Shown: positions 7,412 through 17,336, counted from the stretch's first letter. The stretch: 64,000 bases of DNA from an uncultured Eubacteriales bacterium (GCA_902764915.1 CACWXY010000015.1:1-64000); one strand, 5' to 3'. The notes: generated by a model not told the origin, from the sequence alone. Made by a program: numbers and translations.

Positions 7412-8821
7412 TCAGTGAACAAAATCGCCCAGCGTAATCAGAAGCGGACTGTCCGTCAGCGGCAGATGATTCAGACAGGTTACGCCGTCTTCTATTCGGG
7501 TAATCATGTTCTCCGGAATCGCATACACGTCCCCTGTCATCAGATCAATCAGACGGATGTCCCGGGTTTCACCGCCAAACTCCAGAGAAACCGTACCCTC
7601 AAAGGTTTCCTGCATCAGATCAACGGCTTTCCAGTAGGCAATCGCCTGGGCACCGCTGTCCCGCTCAAAGCCAAGCATGACAAACTGACTGGAACTATCA
7701 TCATATCCGAACACGCGCGGCGATTCCTTGCATCTGCGAAGGACCGGAAGATCCTTGGGATGCACATCCGCGCGGAACAGTGTGGCCAGGTGCTGCATGG
7801 CATAATAGGACATCTTCGGCGAATACGTTCCGGATGCCATACCATCCTCATCAAAGTCCGCATGCAGAAGCCCGAAATACCCGAAATCCAGCCATGACTT
7901 CTGATCACCCACCATGCCGTTGAGCGCCTCGACCATATCCAGCGCACTGAACTGAGAAGTAAACAGCACTTCCGAGCTCAGATCCAGCAGACGGTGCCGA
8001 AGGGTATACTTGGCCTGCTTCAGCTCTGTCCATGACCCGCCTCTGAGCGCACCGGCACCCCTGGAATCACTCTGCGTACCGGATTCGCCCTGAATAATCG
8101 CCACCTTCGGGTTGTACTGATTGATCAGCGCACGCATTGCCCGGATTTCCTGGAGCGCACTCAGTTCGTCTGCCTTATACCGATGGAAGGAAAGGGCATC
8201 CACGGCATCGCCTACACCGCGGTCCAGCATTCCCTTGAGGAAGGGCATCTGAATCCAGCTCACGACACCGCCAATGATCCGGGCTTTCGGATCCGCTCTG
8301 CGTATCGCCCTGGCTGTCTCCACGGTAAAATCGCCGAACTCAGCCGCATTGGGCCCATGCTTCCAGCACCACTGCCCGTCTGCCTCATTCCAGATCTCAT
8401 ACCATGTGACACGCCCGGCAAAATGCGCAGCCAGTGTTTCCACATAGCGCGCCCACGCGGCTTTCTCCTCATCCGATCCGATCGGCGGGCAGCCGACCGC
8501 GCCATAATACGTTTTTGCGCTTTCCGTGTACAGATCATTCCCGTAGCACAGATCAATCCATGGTTCCTGTCCCTGTGCGAGGAAACGATCTACGATCGCA
8601 TCCAGCCATGCGAAGTCATATATGCCCTTTTCCCGCTCCGTTCTCTGCCAGCCGGACTGCAGCCGGACGTAATGCACGCCCAGGTCACCTACCAGCTGAT
8701 AGGCATTCTCCGGATCAAAGGCTTTTCTGTCGAGCTTCTCAAACCCAACGCCCAGGCGGCTCCAGCCGATCTCCTGCGCGCTTGCCGCTTTCAGATGTCC
8801 GATTTTCTGCAGCCGTTCCAT
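7412..8821 (-). CDS. GH39-like glycoside hydrolase (clan GH-A), cytoplasmic
   Basis: The 469-residue protein has a TIM-barrel hydrolase layout with acid/base Glu146 in WYEIWNEADGQW and nucleophile Glu246 in VAIIQGESGTQ, 100 residues apart as in clan GH-A retaining enzymes. The overall pattern is closest to GH39 xylosidase/iduronidase relatives. No signal peptide is present, so it would split oligosaccharides after import. The ATG at 8821 begins 1 bp after the stop of the isomerase-like gene, indicating coupling; the longer reading from 8848 would overlap that gene. The substrate is not deducible from sequence alone. Confidence 0.75.
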   Translation of the reverse strand: MERLQKIGHLKAASAQEIGWSRLGVGFEKLDRKAFDPENAYQLVGDLGVHYVRLQSGWQRTEREKGIYDFAWLDAIVDRFLAQGQEPWIDLCYGNDLYTESAKTYYGAVGCPPIGSDEEKAAWARYVETLAAHFAGRVTWYEIWNEADGQWCWKHGPNAAEFGDFTVETARAIRRADPKARIIGGVVSWIQMPFLKGMLDRGVGDAVDALSFHRYKADELSALQEIRAMRALINQYNPKVAIIQGESGTQSDSRGAGALRGGSWTELKQAKYTLRHRLLDLSSEVLFTSQFSALDMVEALNGMVGDQKSWLDFGYFGLLHADFDEDGMASGTYSPKMSYYAMQHLATLFRADVHPKDLPVLRRCKESPRVFGYDDSSSQFVMLGFERDSGAQAIAYWKAVDLMQETFEGTVSLEFGGETRDIRLIDLMTGDVYAIPENMITRIEDGVTCLNHLPLTDSPLLITLGDFVH

Positions 8822-8822
8822 G

Positions 8823-10253
8823 TCAGACCTCCTCAAATTCACAGCCAAGCATCATGGCAAGGTCCTTCACCGCAGGGATCAGATTACCGTCTGTAATACA
8901 GTAATGCTGCGTCACGCCCTGGGACAGCAGTCTGGAAAACAGCTGCTGGCAGTCTTCCCCGACCGGCTTGAAATGGCTGTGGGAATAGGTTGCCAGGAAA
9001 TGCTCCGTATGAATGGCTTCCACCTGTGTTGCCACCAGCTGGAACGTACCGGTCTGCTGCGAGCAGTGCAGCATGGTCTTTCTGCCCTCCGGGAACACAT
9101 ACCATGCAAATGGCGCGCCGGCATACTTCCATTTCGTCTTGGCAAAGCGCACATCGGAGGAAATCTTGCACTTGCCTCTGGGATCCGTGTAGTCATTCGG
9201 GCCAGCATGCCCCGCATCAAACGTACCGGATGGGACATCGATATGGAAAGGCTCAATATAATTCACATGTCCGCCGCCCAGCAGCTTCAGCACGGCAAAA
9301 GCAATGCCGCTGCCGATGTCGCCTTCGGGCACAACCATGGTCTTCACATCCGGGCTGGTCGGCCAGAACCCGGGCCGCAGACCAATATGCTGGAAAAGAA
9401 CCGTATCAATATCATTGAGGACCAGCATATCCAGATTGTACTTTTCTGCCATCCGCTCCATTCCCATGGAAGCGCGTACCGATGCAAGGAACTTGACCGG
9501 GTCCACATTCGGCAGCACTTCATAGGACGCGGCAATCCGCTCCATGGTTGCCCGTGCGTCCGCATCCGAGACACAGTTGACCGTATCTTCCAGCTCTGCC
9601 ACAGACAGGAAGCGCATTTCCGGGCCGATATCGCGGAACAGCGCATACGTGTCCACATATGTGCTCCACATGACCTCGTTCATGCAGGCAAGAAGCCCGA
9701 ATGTGCTCTGCCTCAGCAGTGCCCTGGCCCGCGCAGCCCGGGAAAACTGTTCCGCGCGCTCCAGAACCTGTGTCCATGTGCCCGCAAAGGTCGCCATCAT
9801 TTTTCGGCCAAAGCGTTTGATGGAACCGCTGGCTTCCAGGGAACCGACCAGGCCGCCGCAGCACAGGTATTCCGCAAACTCGTCGTCGTCATGGGTGTCC
9901 TTGAGACGGATCTCATCGCGCATTCTGTGGCAGAACAGCACAGGGCATTCCGGCATGTCCCTGAGGAACCGGATCCATGCAAAATCCTCTGCCCAGGACA
10001 GATAGATCGCGAGAACGCAGTCTACCTTATCCGCAGTAAACGCATCAATCGCGTGCTGTACATCGTCCCGTGTCCATGTAATGCCAGTAAAGGTCACATC
10101 CGCAATCCGGGATGTATCGCGGAGCATCCATGCAGCCTCCGCTTCCTTGCGTTCCCTGTAGGACCCTCTTTCGGTCCCTTCGCCAATCGTCGCAAAACGC
10201 TCCGGAGAAATCAGCAGCAGACCCATTCTTGCCCGGCGTGTCAGATCCAACAT
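8823..10253 (-). CDS. L-fucose/L-arabinose isomerase-family protein
   Basis: The 476-residue protein shows the FucI/AraA-like layout: an N-terminal Rossmann-like half (ARMGLLLISPERFATIGEG, then DKVDCVLAIYLSWAEDF) and a C-terminal half with probable metal ligands, including VVPEGDIGSGIAF and TGTFQLVATQVEA. Members interconvert aldoses and ketoses such as L-fucose/L-fuculose, but many distant relatives have no known substrate. This one is distant, so I do not claim fucose. It sits between NamZ (21-bp gap) and the GH39-like hydrolase (1-bp gap). Confidence 0.65.
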   Translation of the reverse strand: MLDLTRRARMGLLLISPERFATIGEGTERGSYRERKEAEAAWMLRDTSRIADVTFTGITWTRDDVQHAIDAFTADKVDCVLAIYLSWAEDFAWIRFLRDMPECPVLFCHRMRDEIRLKDTHDDDEFAEYLCCGGLVGSLEASGSIKRFGRKMMATFAGTWTQVLERAEQFSRAARARALLRQSTFGLLACMNEVMWSTYVDTYALFRDIGPEMRFLSVAELEDTVNCVSDADARATMERIAASYEVLPNVDPVKFLASVRASMGMERMAEKYNLDMLVLNDIDTVLFQHIGLRPGFWPTSPDVKTMVVPEGDIGSGIAFAVLKLLGGGHVNYIEPFHIDVPSGTFDAGHAGPNDYTDPRGKCKISSDVRFAKTKWKYAGAPFAWYVFPEGRKTMLHCSQQTGTFQLVATQVEAIHTEHFLATYSHSHFKPVGEDCQQLFSRLLSQGVTQHYCITDGNLIPAVKDLAMMLGCEFEEV

Positions 10254-10274
10254 ACGTATTCTTCCCCCTGTCTG

Positions 10275-11423
10275 TCAATATAAGCGATATTTTTCCGTCG
10301 CAGCGGTAAACCGATCCACCTTGTCCCGCGATGTATGAATCAGTTCCTCCGCTGACATGGTTCCTGTTCTGTAGACATCGGTGCCCAGCAGTTTGTCCAC
10401 GGCATAGCCCGTATCGCCCTCCCACTGGATAAACCGGAATGCTTCCGGATACATGCTCCGGATCGTATCACAGAGCAGAAGCCCTGCTGCAAACACGTCC
10501 GCCTTGTCCCGGTCCAGTATATGAAGCTGTACGCCGTGACAGGTCTCCCCGGCATGCTTGCTGAAGGTGGGAACGAAACTCACGCGCCGGAAATGAACAC
10601 CCGGCATATCCAGCGCAGCCAGCCGTTTTTCCAGTTCTCCGGCCCGGATAAACGGTGCCCCGACAATCTGGAAGGGAATCGTCGTTCCCCGGCCTTCACT
10701 GCAGTTCGTGCCCTCAAAGATGCATGTGCCGATATAGCAGAGGGCAGCGTCCAGTGTGGGACAGTTGGGACTGGTCATGACCCAGGGCAGGTCCGTGTCA
10801 TCCAGCCGCATCCATCTCTCCCAGCCGGAGAGCGGGACAACCGTAAGCGGCAGTGTAAGGTGCAGATAATCCTTCACATACAGCGCATACTCCCCTATGG
10901 TCAGTCCATACTGGGTCGGAAGCTCATAATCGCCCACGAACGAGGAAAAGGTCGTGTCCAGCACGGTGCCTCCGGTTTTCACACCGCCCAGCGGATTAAT
11001 GCGGTCCAGGACAATCATGGACTTTCCCGCCCGGCTGCACGCTTCCATGGCATAGGACAGCGAATACAGGTATGTGTAGAACCTGGCGCCTACATCCTGT
11101 ATATCAAAGACAAGCACATCAAAAGCGTCCAGCATTTCCTGCGTGAAATGACAGTTCTTTCCGAAAGCGCTGTAGACTGTAATCCCCGTCTCCTCATCGA
11201 CACTGCTGGCAACGGCCGCACCGGCCTGCGCATCCCCGCGTATGCCATGCTCAACAGCATACAGCGCGCTCAGATGACAGGAAGCATGCAGGATATCAAT
11301 CGTGCTTTTCAGATCATGATTGATGCCTGTAGGGTTCGTCATAAGCCCTACCCGTTTTCCGTCCAGCTGATCCATCACGGTGGAAATACGGTCAATTCCG
11401 CTCAGCACATGATGCTTTTTCAT
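10275..11423 (-). CDS. namZ: DUF1343 / exo-beta-N-acetylmuramidase NamZ-like (GH171)
   Basis: The 382-residue protein carries the conserved blocks of DUF1343: RVGLMTNPTGINHDLKSTID near the N-terminus, AVEHGIRGDAQAGAAV, VLVFDIQDVGARFYTYLYSL, and MTSPNCPTLDAALCYIGTC. The characterised member, Bacillus subtilis NamZ (GH171), releases MurNAc from the non-reducing end of peptidoglycan fragments. No signal peptide is present here, so it would act on imported material. The ATG at 11423 follows AAAGGA at good spacing; the frame stays open to 11474, but that stretch holds a probable promoter. It may begin a sub-operon of seven genes down to the mutarotase. Confidence 0.82.
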   Translation of the reverse strand: MKKHHVLSGIDRISTVMDQLDGKRVGLMTNPTGINHDLKSTIDILHASCHLSALYAVEHGIRGDAQAGAAVASSVDEETGITVYSAFGKNCHFTQEMLDAFDVLVFDIQDVGARFYTYLYSLSYAMEACSRAGKSMIVLDRINPLGGVKTGGTVLDTTFSSFVGDYELPTQYGLTIGEYALYVKDYLHLTLPLTVVPLSGWERWMRLDDTDLPWVMTSPNCPTLDAALCYIGTCIFEGTNCSEGRGTTIPFQIVGAPFIRAGELEKRLAALDMPGVHFRRVSFVPTFSKHAGETCHGVQLHILDRDKADVFAAGLLLCDTIRSMYPEAFRFIQWEGDTGYAVDKLLGTDVYRTGTMSAEELIHTSRDKVDRFTAATEKYRLY

Positions 11424-11453
11424 TTTTTCAGTTCCTTTCACCGTTCTAATTCC

Positions 11454-11459
11454 ATTATA
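11454..11459 (-). promoter_or_regulatory. Possible internal promoter (-10 TATAAT) ahead of namZ-like gene
   Basis: In the 90-bp gap before the NamZ-like gene a consensus TATAAT -10 box reads on the minus strand, preceded two bases upstream by TG (extended -10-like). The -35 region is poor. The gap is the longest within this half of the operon, so an internal start is plausible. Confidence 0.4.
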
Positions 11460-11513
11460 AGCAAAACGAACCAAAGAGCCATTCGCTTTTTTGGGGAATT
11501 TTTCGTCTGAAAT

Positions 11514-13568
11514 TCATCTGTCCTCTGTGTGCGCCAGCACGGCTTCGACAATCTCCACGCCATATGCCGGGAGGGAGGGGAATGCAAGCGTTTCCATAGG
11601 CCTGTCCCTTGTCGCATCCCAGACAGAGAGCACTTCACCGGCATTCTCCGGCAGAAGAATCCGGGTCGGTCCCACACATTCCGGGGACGGATTTCCTGTA
11701 ATGATCAGCATCCGCCGTTTTCCGTCCAGCTGCTCTCTGACATAACAGCTGACACGGACCGCCGCCTGGTCGGCCTGCAATGCCTGTGCGTCCCAGTATC
11801 CCACAAATGCTGCATCCACGATCCCGAACCGGTCTGTGATCTTCCAGATCTTTTCCATTACATCCAGCGGATGCCCGATCGCATTCGGCCGCGGATAGAC
11901 GCCGTGAATCAGGCACAGGGACAGCGCCATGTCAAACGTCCACACATCCTTCACTTCATAGACAATGAACTGCACCGGGATGCCCATGTTTTTCCCAAGG
12001 TATTCCGCACGGAAATAGTCCAGGGAAAACCGTTTCAGTCCGCTCTTCCAGATCGCTGTCTGGATGTGCTCACCGTCCCACAGGAAGTCACTGCCGGATG
12101 TCACATACGGAAGCGTTGCGCCTGACGGATGCGGATTGACCAGGCCATGGCGCGCATGAACCTCCGTACAGATCCGCTGCATAAGTCTTCTTGTCGCCGC
12201 AATCGGATAGGTCGGGTGACGCCGGCCTTTCGCATCCGTATATCCGCACCCATGCGCTGCATTGGTACAGCCTTCCGGCTGGGCAGTGGAATCGAGATAC
12301 ACACCGTCAAACTCGAACTCGTCCAGGCACTTCAGGACGCCCTCCGCAAACCGGTCCGCCCATTGGCTCTGGTTGCATGCCCTGTTTGCGCGCTGATAGG
12401 GCACCCGGTACCAGCCGCTTCGGCAGCCCTCCCGGTCTGTCCCCATCCATGACCATGTTTCCTGCACCGAGGAAAAACCGGGCATGGGAGAGGATATTTC
12501 ATACCCAAAATATGGAATGACCCGAATACCCCGCTGATGGCACATGCGTACCAGACAGTGCATATCCCTTCTGGTGCTTTCCGCAATCTCCCAGCAGTTC
12601 TGAATCCTGTTCCATTTTTCGTGGAGAATCAGCAGGTTAACACCGGCTTCTGCCAGGCGGTCAATGACCTTCTTGTTTCCGTCATCGGTTACGGGACGGT
12701 TCAGATAAGGCCAGTAATCCCCCTCAATCTTGGAAAAGCAGTCGATATGCACTGCATGTATGGTAAGGAAGGTGCTGTCCGCCGGCTTCACAGGCGTGAG
12801 GATCATGCCAAAGGAAAAGTGCACCGCAGGGCTGTTCATATCCTCCGCGTTCCAGCTTTCCGGCAGACTGTCCAGGAGATGAAGCCGCAGCAGCCAGTGA
12901 TCGCCGGCATCCACAACCTCCATCGCCTCTTTCTCATGCGCCGGCTGCCACGTTCTGTCGCTGTCGCATGTCAGCTGAAAGCCGATATCCTCCGTGCAGA
13001 AAAACAGGGCAGGACGGAACGGCATAACCATGCCGCCTTCCGGTATCCGGCCGTTGGCTTCCAGATGTCTGTCTTCCTTTTTCGACAGAATATCCCCGGC
13101 GGGCCAGGTAACATACATGGAAGCTGCGTCCTTCCGAAGCGGGATCTCCAGCACCAGCTGTTCCAGGCTCCATCTTTTTACCGGGCACGGCTCAAGCCCA
13201 AAAATCTGCGGCACCGTCATGCCCCTTGGCATGATCTCCAGATCCCAGGTCGCACCGCCGTCATACTCCCAGCGAATGGAAGAATTCGCAATCAGGCAGG
13301 AAGACTGGGCATATCCGTTCACCGTCGCGTGATCACCCCCGTCAGTGAGCAGATAGCAGCCTTCTTCCCAGCTGCCTTCCAGCGTCTCACCATTGGCCAT
13401 TGCACACAGCCGGATCGGTGAAGCAAGGAGTTCCCTTCCCTGCGTCTTCAGGCTGACCGGGAAAAGGCTTGCCCTCTGCACCATTTCCCTGCCCCATACC
13501 CGGACCGTAATCTCCCGGTCCGCCTCTGCGACCTCCACACTGTTCCAAGGATACGGCACCTGACGCAT
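11514..13568 (-). CDS. DUF6067-like predicted glycoside hydrolase
   Basis: The 684-residue protein has an N-terminal beta-rich region (about 1-290) and a TIM-barrel-like core. The core includes FLTIHAVHIDCFSKIEGDYW, NLLILHEKWNRIQN, GIRVIPYFGYEISSPMPGF and FEFDGVYLDSTAQPEGC, where the aspartate in VYLDST is a likely active-site residue. These features suit the DUF6067 / GH123-related predicted hydrolases, but the family assignment is by eye. No signal peptide is seen. It lies 15 bp after the DUF5107-TPR gene and 90 bp before the NamZ-like gene. Confidence 0.6.
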   Translation of the reverse strand: MRQVPYPWNSVEVAEADREITVRVWGREMVQRASLFPVSLKTQGRELLASPIRLCAMANGETLEGSWEEGCYLLTDGGDHATVNGYAQSSCLIANSSIRWEYDGGATWDLEIMPRGMTVPQIFGLEPCPVKRWSLEQLVLEIPLRKDAASMYVTWPAGDILSKKEDRHLEANGRIPEGGMVMPFRPALFFCTEDIGFQLTCDSDRTWQPAHEKEAMEVVDAGDHWLLRLHLLDSLPESWNAEDMNSPAVHFSFGMILTPVKPADSTFLTIHAVHIDCFSKIEGDYWPYLNRPVTDDGNKKVIDRLAEAGVNLLILHEKWNRIQNCWEIAESTRRDMHCLVRMCHQRGIRVIPYFGYEISSPMPGFSSVQETWSWMGTDREGCRSGWYRVPYQRANRACNQSQWADRFAEGVLKCLDEFEFDGVYLDSTAQPEGCTNAAHGCGYTDAKGRRHPTYPIAATRRLMQRICTEVHARHGLVNPHPSGATLPYVTSGSDFLWDGEHIQTAIWKSGLKRFSLDYFRAEYLGKNMGIPVQFIVYEVKDVWTFDMALSLCLIHGVYPRPNAIGHPLDVMEKIWKITDRFGIVDAAFVGYWDAQALQADQAAVRVSCYVREQLDGKRRMLIITGNPSPECVGPTRILLPENAGEVLSVWDATRDRPMETLAFPSLPAYGVEIVEAVLAHTEDR

Positions 13569-13583
13569 TGCTCTCCCTCTCTT

Positions 13584-15566
13584 TCACTCGTGCATTCTGA
13601 AGTCCAGCGCCCACGGAAGCGGGTGGTTTCTCATGGTCTGCCCAGGATCGGTCCCGTCCTTTTTCATATACAGCCGGAACCAGAGATCGCAGAGGCTGAG
13701 CTCCCCTTCCCGCATGTCCGGAATCACCAGAGGCTGCATAAGTATCTGTTCCGCCTCCTGGTACTGTCCGGTTTCGACCAGTGCCTGGGCGCGCAGATAC
13801 TGAAAGCGCGGTATGGACTGTACAGAAGGCGCCAATGTCATCAGACAGTCCAGTGCCTCCTGCGCCATTCCAAAGGCAAGAAGTGTCTGAAGATACTCCT
13901 GCTTCAGTTCGATCATACCCTCCGCCAATGAAAGCGCGCTTCTGTAATGCTGAAGACAGTCTTCCTGTCTGTCATCCAGTACATCCAGCCGCGCAAGCGC
14001 ACGATACGCGCATGCGCTTTCCTCTTTCTTCAGGCTTTCCTCCAGGTATTGTCTCGCCTTTTCCCGCTGTCCGAGCGCCTGCGCCATGACTCCCCGATGA
14101 TACAAAACCGGCGCTGTCTGCGGCGCAGCCTCCAGCCGCTCCTGCCACCGGCTTCCCATCATATACGCATCGGGGAATGACTGGAGACTTTCTGTGCCCA
14201 GCCGTCCCCGCAAAAGCAGTTCCTGCCACGGCTTCTGTTTTTCCCCGATGCTTTCCTGCGGAAAACGGCAGACCCTGGATACTTTCTCCATGCCCGACAT
14301 GGCACGCATCTCATTTTCCAGTGCGCCCCATCCGGAACCCATAACGGTTATCACTCCCGATGCAGCGGCAATGTCGCGTCCGCGGCCTTCCCATTCCTCC
14401 CGGAGCATTTTTTCGGAGATCTGTGCGTCCAGCGCTTCCCTGCAGGCCCGGACCGCCGCAGAATAATCCAGATTTTCCACATCACAGATCAGTTGCCCGT
14501 AGACTTCCAGCCATTCCCATGTTTCTCCGTCCTCCATGGGAATATGATCCTGCTGTGTCCTGGCAATCCCTGCCTGGATCTCCACATACTTCTGCCGACC
14601 GTCTGAAAGGAATGCCTGCCAGTGTCTTCCGCCCTGTCCCATGCCCCACACGAACAGCTTCCGTCCGTATTCCCGGGCCGTGGAGCACTGAAACAGTCCC
14701 GTATGATCTTTTCCGAGCGCTGCAATAAAGGGACGTTCACGGTCCACAATATCGTAGAACACATCCAGAGAGCGGGGAATCTCCACCGGCCTTGACAGAT
14801 CCATGCCGTGAAGGAAAGGAAGCGATACGCGCTGCATCTGATAGTTTCCCGCCTCATAAAGGCTCAGAATTGCCGTTTCCGCAGGCGCCACAACCCGCAT
14901 GCCCTCTTCCTCGGGTACTGCCATATTACTCCACCAGTACATAGGAACGGTTCCGTTGCCGGTGGGGTTTTCAATATGCACCTGCACATAAAGAAACCGG
15001 CTCTGCGCAGGGAGATAGGCTTCCAGGCGATATACAATACCGCGCAGCCGTTCGAACTCGTACATCCGTATGCATGCCGTTCCGTCTTCCATATGAATCA
15101 GCTCGGTAAAGAGCGTCTCACAGGTCAGCATGTTGTGCCCGCGAACGGAAACGTTCCATTCCACCCCGCCACTGCACCACGCATTGCGCAGCGCCAGATT
15201 GCACGGCTGCACCACGGGATTATGGGAAAGCACTTCCTTTCCGTCCACCGTAAGCGACCACAGCCGTCCACCCATCCACGGAAGAAACACAGCCCGCACA
15301 TGTTCGTTTTCCAGAACGGCCGTTTCTCTGACTGTCTCTTTTCTCTCCCGGTCATAGGCATTCCTGTCCAGGTACGGAAGAATGCTCGCTACCCGTCCAT
15401 AGCGCATATAGCGGACATCCTCCTCTTTGAGGGACGCATCCCAGACAACCGAAGAGTGTACGTAGGACACATTATGGAAATCCGGAAGCCGGCTTTCTTC
15501 TCCCAGATCTGCCATCTGAAAAACGGCTTTCTGCATGGAAGCCGTGCTCACAAAGGCTTTCTCCAT
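13584..15566 (-). CDS. DUF5107 domain protein with C-terminal TPR repeats (short paralog)
   Basis: Residues about 40-330 of this 660-residue protein form a DUF5107 beta-sandwich (ENEHVRAVFLPWMGGRLWSL, GGVEWNVSVRGHN, YWWSNMAVPEEEGMRV). About 430-640 are tetratricopeptide-like helices (YHRGVMAQALGQREKARQYL). DUF5107 resembles carbohydrate-binding or lyase sandwiches and its function is unproven. A longer paralog is divergently encoded at 20851. The start at 15566 is chosen because an upstream in-frame ATG region (to 15602) is occupied by a rho-independent terminator, and AGGCAGGA precedes 15566. Confidence 0.8.
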   Translation of the reverse strand: MEKAFVSTASMQKAVFQMADLGEESRLPDFHNVSYVHSSVVWDASLKEEDVRYMRYGRVASILPYLDRNAYDRERKETVRETAVLENEHVRAVFLPWMGGRLWSLTVDGKEVLSHNPVVQPCNLALRNAWCSGGVEWNVSVRGHNMLTCETLFTELIHMEDGTACIRMYEFERLRGIVYRLEAYLPAQSRFLYVQVHIENPTGNGTVPMYWWSNMAVPEEEGMRVVAPAETAILSLYEAGNYQMQRVSLPFLHGMDLSRPVEIPRSLDVFYDIVDRERPFIAALGKDHTGLFQCSTAREYGRKLFVWGMGQGGRHWQAFLSDGRQKYVEIQAGIARTQQDHIPMEDGETWEWLEVYGQLICDVENLDYSAAVRACREALDAQISEKMLREEWEGRGRDIAAASGVITVMGSGWGALENEMRAMSGMEKVSRVCRFPQESIGEKQKPWQELLLRGRLGTESLQSFPDAYMMGSRWQERLEAAPQTAPVLYHRGVMAQALGQREKARQYLEESLKKEESACAYRALARLDVLDDRQEDCLQHYRSALSLAEGMIELKQEYLQTLLAFGMAQEALDCLMTLAPSVQSIPRFQYLRAQALVETGQYQEAEQILMQPLVIPDMREGELSLCDLWFRLYMKKDGTDPGQTMRNHPLPWALDFRMHE

Positions 15567-15581
15567 TCCTGCCTCTTTCTG

Positions 15582-15616
15582 AAAAAGAGGGAACCCGCCC
15601 AAAGGCAGGCTCCCCC
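15582..15616 (-). terminator. Rho-independent terminator after solute-binding protein gene
   Basis: On the minus strand a 13-bp stem (15616-15604 with 15599-15587, including G-T wobbles) closes on a 4-base loop and is followed by TCTTTTTC (A run at 15582-15586). It sits directly after the binding-protein stop and before the enzyme genes, so it would give far more transporter message than enzyme message. Confidence 0.75.
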
Positions 15617-15632
15617 TTCTTACGTCAGTTTC

Positions 15633-17279
15633 TTACTTGATCTTCTGATAGGCTTCATTGCCCTCTTCAATCACTTCATCAAGGCCACGGCTCTTGAGTT
15701 CTTCATACTTCGCAAAGAAGTCATCCACGGAGACCTGTCCGGCCACACACTGATCGCGCAGTGCGCATACGCCGGAGGAACCGATGATGAGCTCGCCGCG
15801 ATACTCGTTGTAGGCAGAAGTCTCAAGCGTGGGCGGCATTGCATAATAGTGTCCGGCATTGACACCCTCGTCATTGAGGCCATTCCAGAAGGACTGATAG
15901 GCCGCATTCAGGTTCTCAAGGGTTTCGCCGGCGAACAGGCACTGCATGAATGCGCTGGTCTGCCACATTCCGCCAAAGGGCTCGAATTCCATACCGATGG
16001 TACGATAATCGGTGAAGCCGTTCTTCACGATCTCGGTGTTCATGGTGGGCTGGCCGTCCACAACCGTATAGGTCAGGCCTTCAATGCCGTAGTTGTACAG
16101 ATTGATGCCTTCCTCGCTGAACTGCCAGTTGTAGAACTTCATCAGGTTCTCTACCTTGCCTTCCGCCTCGGCCTTGGCCGTGATGCAGTTGAGGTTGGTT
16201 ACAGCCTGACGTTCCTGGAGCCAGGACTCGCCTTCCGGACCAGTGATCGGAGCGCAGCACTCATAGAGAGCATCCTCCACGCCTGTGGACCAGAGTTCCT
16301 CGGTGTGGGTCTGGGACATCTGCGCCCAGGTGAAGCAGGAAGCGCAGAGGTTGGCAGACATGGTGTTGTACATATCCGCCTGCTTACGAGTCGCGAACTC
16401 AGGATCGATGATGCCGTCCGCATACAGCTTCTGTGCTTCGGTGAGGAAGCTCCTGTAATTCGGATGATCATAGACCATGGTGTAGGTGCCGTCGTCCAGC
16501 ACGCAGAACTGTGCATCATTGCTGGCTTTGATGCCGAATGCATTCAGCAGGGCATGCAGCGCACGCTCGCCGCTCTCGCCCATTTCCATGACCAGCGGGA
16601 TTTCATCGGTGGTATCGCCGTTTCCGTTGACATCGTTGTCACGTACGCCATACCAGAAAGCCTTCCACTGTTCCCAGGTGGTGGGGGTCTCAAAGTCGAT
16701 AACGCCCATTTCCTTCAGTTTCAGCGCCCAGTCCTTGCGATAGGTCATGCTCTGGGAGCCGGGAACATTGACGATGGTCGGGATGGCATAGATATGGCCG
16801 TCCGCAGAACGCCAGCTGCTCATGCGGTCTTCGCCGACAGCAGCTACAACGTTCGGGATCAGGTCAAGATAATCATCCAGCGGAATAATCGCGCCTTCCT
16901 CAGCCAGCGCAGCAATGCCATAGGCACCGGGCTGGATGACATCGGGCAGCTTGTCCGTGCCGCCGGCGAGAACCGTGGACACAACCGTGGCATAGCCATC
17001 GCTGGTACGCCAGTCAATGTCGAAGTGTACGCCGGTCTTTGCTTCGACGGAGGGCAGATAATAGCCGCCGTCAAAGGTGGTCGGATACTGGTTGTAGTGA
17101 ATACCAAGCATGGTCACAGTCATGCCGCCATCCACATAGAATTCCTGGCTGGGCTGCAGGTTGGCATCGACCCACCAGTTGGCAGGCATGCCGCCCACTT
17201 CGTCCACAGAGGTTGCCATGGCAGACGTGAGAGTCATCAGCATGGCAAGCGCCAGAACCAGAGACAGGATCTTTTTCAT
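15633..17279 (-). CDS. Extracellular solute-binding protein of a sugar ABC importer
   Basis: The 548-residue protein starts with a signal peptide (MKKILSLVLALAMLMTLTSA, cleavage likely near AMA) without a lipobox cysteine. The mature part looks like the large family 1 binding proteins that accompany LplB/YtcP permeases (NQYPTTFDGGYYLP, DKLPDVIQPGAYGIAALAEE, TTWEQWKAFWYGVRDND). It would capture an oligosaccharide outside the membrane and hand it to the two permeases encoded just upstream. No ATPase is encoded here, as usual for this importer type, which borrows an MsmX-like ATPase. A hairpin lies before its start and a terminator after its stop. Confidence 0.9.
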   Translation of the reverse strand: MKKILSLVLALAMLMTLTSAMATSVDEVGGMPANWWVDANLQPSQEFYVDGGMTVTMLGIHYNQYPTTFDGGYYLPSVEAKTGVHFDIDWRTSDGYATVVSTVLAGGTDKLPDVIQPGAYGIAALAEEGAIIPLDDYLDLIPNVVAAVGEDRMSSWRSADGHIYAIPTIVNVPGSQSMTYRKDWALKLKEMGVIDFETPTTWEQWKAFWYGVRDNDVNGNGDTTDEIPLVMEMGESGERALHALLNAFGIKASNDAQFCVLDDGTYTMVYDHPNYRSFLTEAQKLYADGIIDPEFATRKQADMYNTMSANLCASCFTWAQMSQTHTEELWSTGVEDALYECCAPITGPEGESWLQERQAVTNLNCITAKAEAEGKVENLMKFYNWQFSEEGINLYNYGIEGLTYTVVDGQPTMNTEIVKNGFTDYRTIGMEFEPFGGMWQTSAFMQCLFAGETLENLNAAYQSFWNGLNDEGVNAGHYYAMPPTLETSAYNEYRGELIIGSSGVCALRDQCVAGQVSVDDFFAKYEELKSRGLDEVIEEGNEAYQKIK

Positions 17280-17300
17280 AAGATAGACCTCCTTCTATAT

Positions 17301-17325
17301 TTTTACGGGCACCATGCCCGCAAAA
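17301..17325 (-). other. Hairpin in the leader of the solute-binding protein gene
   Basis: TTTT-a-CGGGCA-cca-TGCCCG-c-AAAA forms a compact dyad in the 57-bp gap between the second permease and the binding-protein gene. It may block 3' decay of the permease message or protect the 5' end of the binding-protein message. Confidence 0.45.
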
Positions 17326-17336
17326 TTCGACAGGGA

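Noticed and set aside
8820-10283. A 487-codon plus-strand frame opposite the isomerase-like gene
   Set aside because: The minus-strand protein has a family pattern and fits the operon; the plus frame does not.
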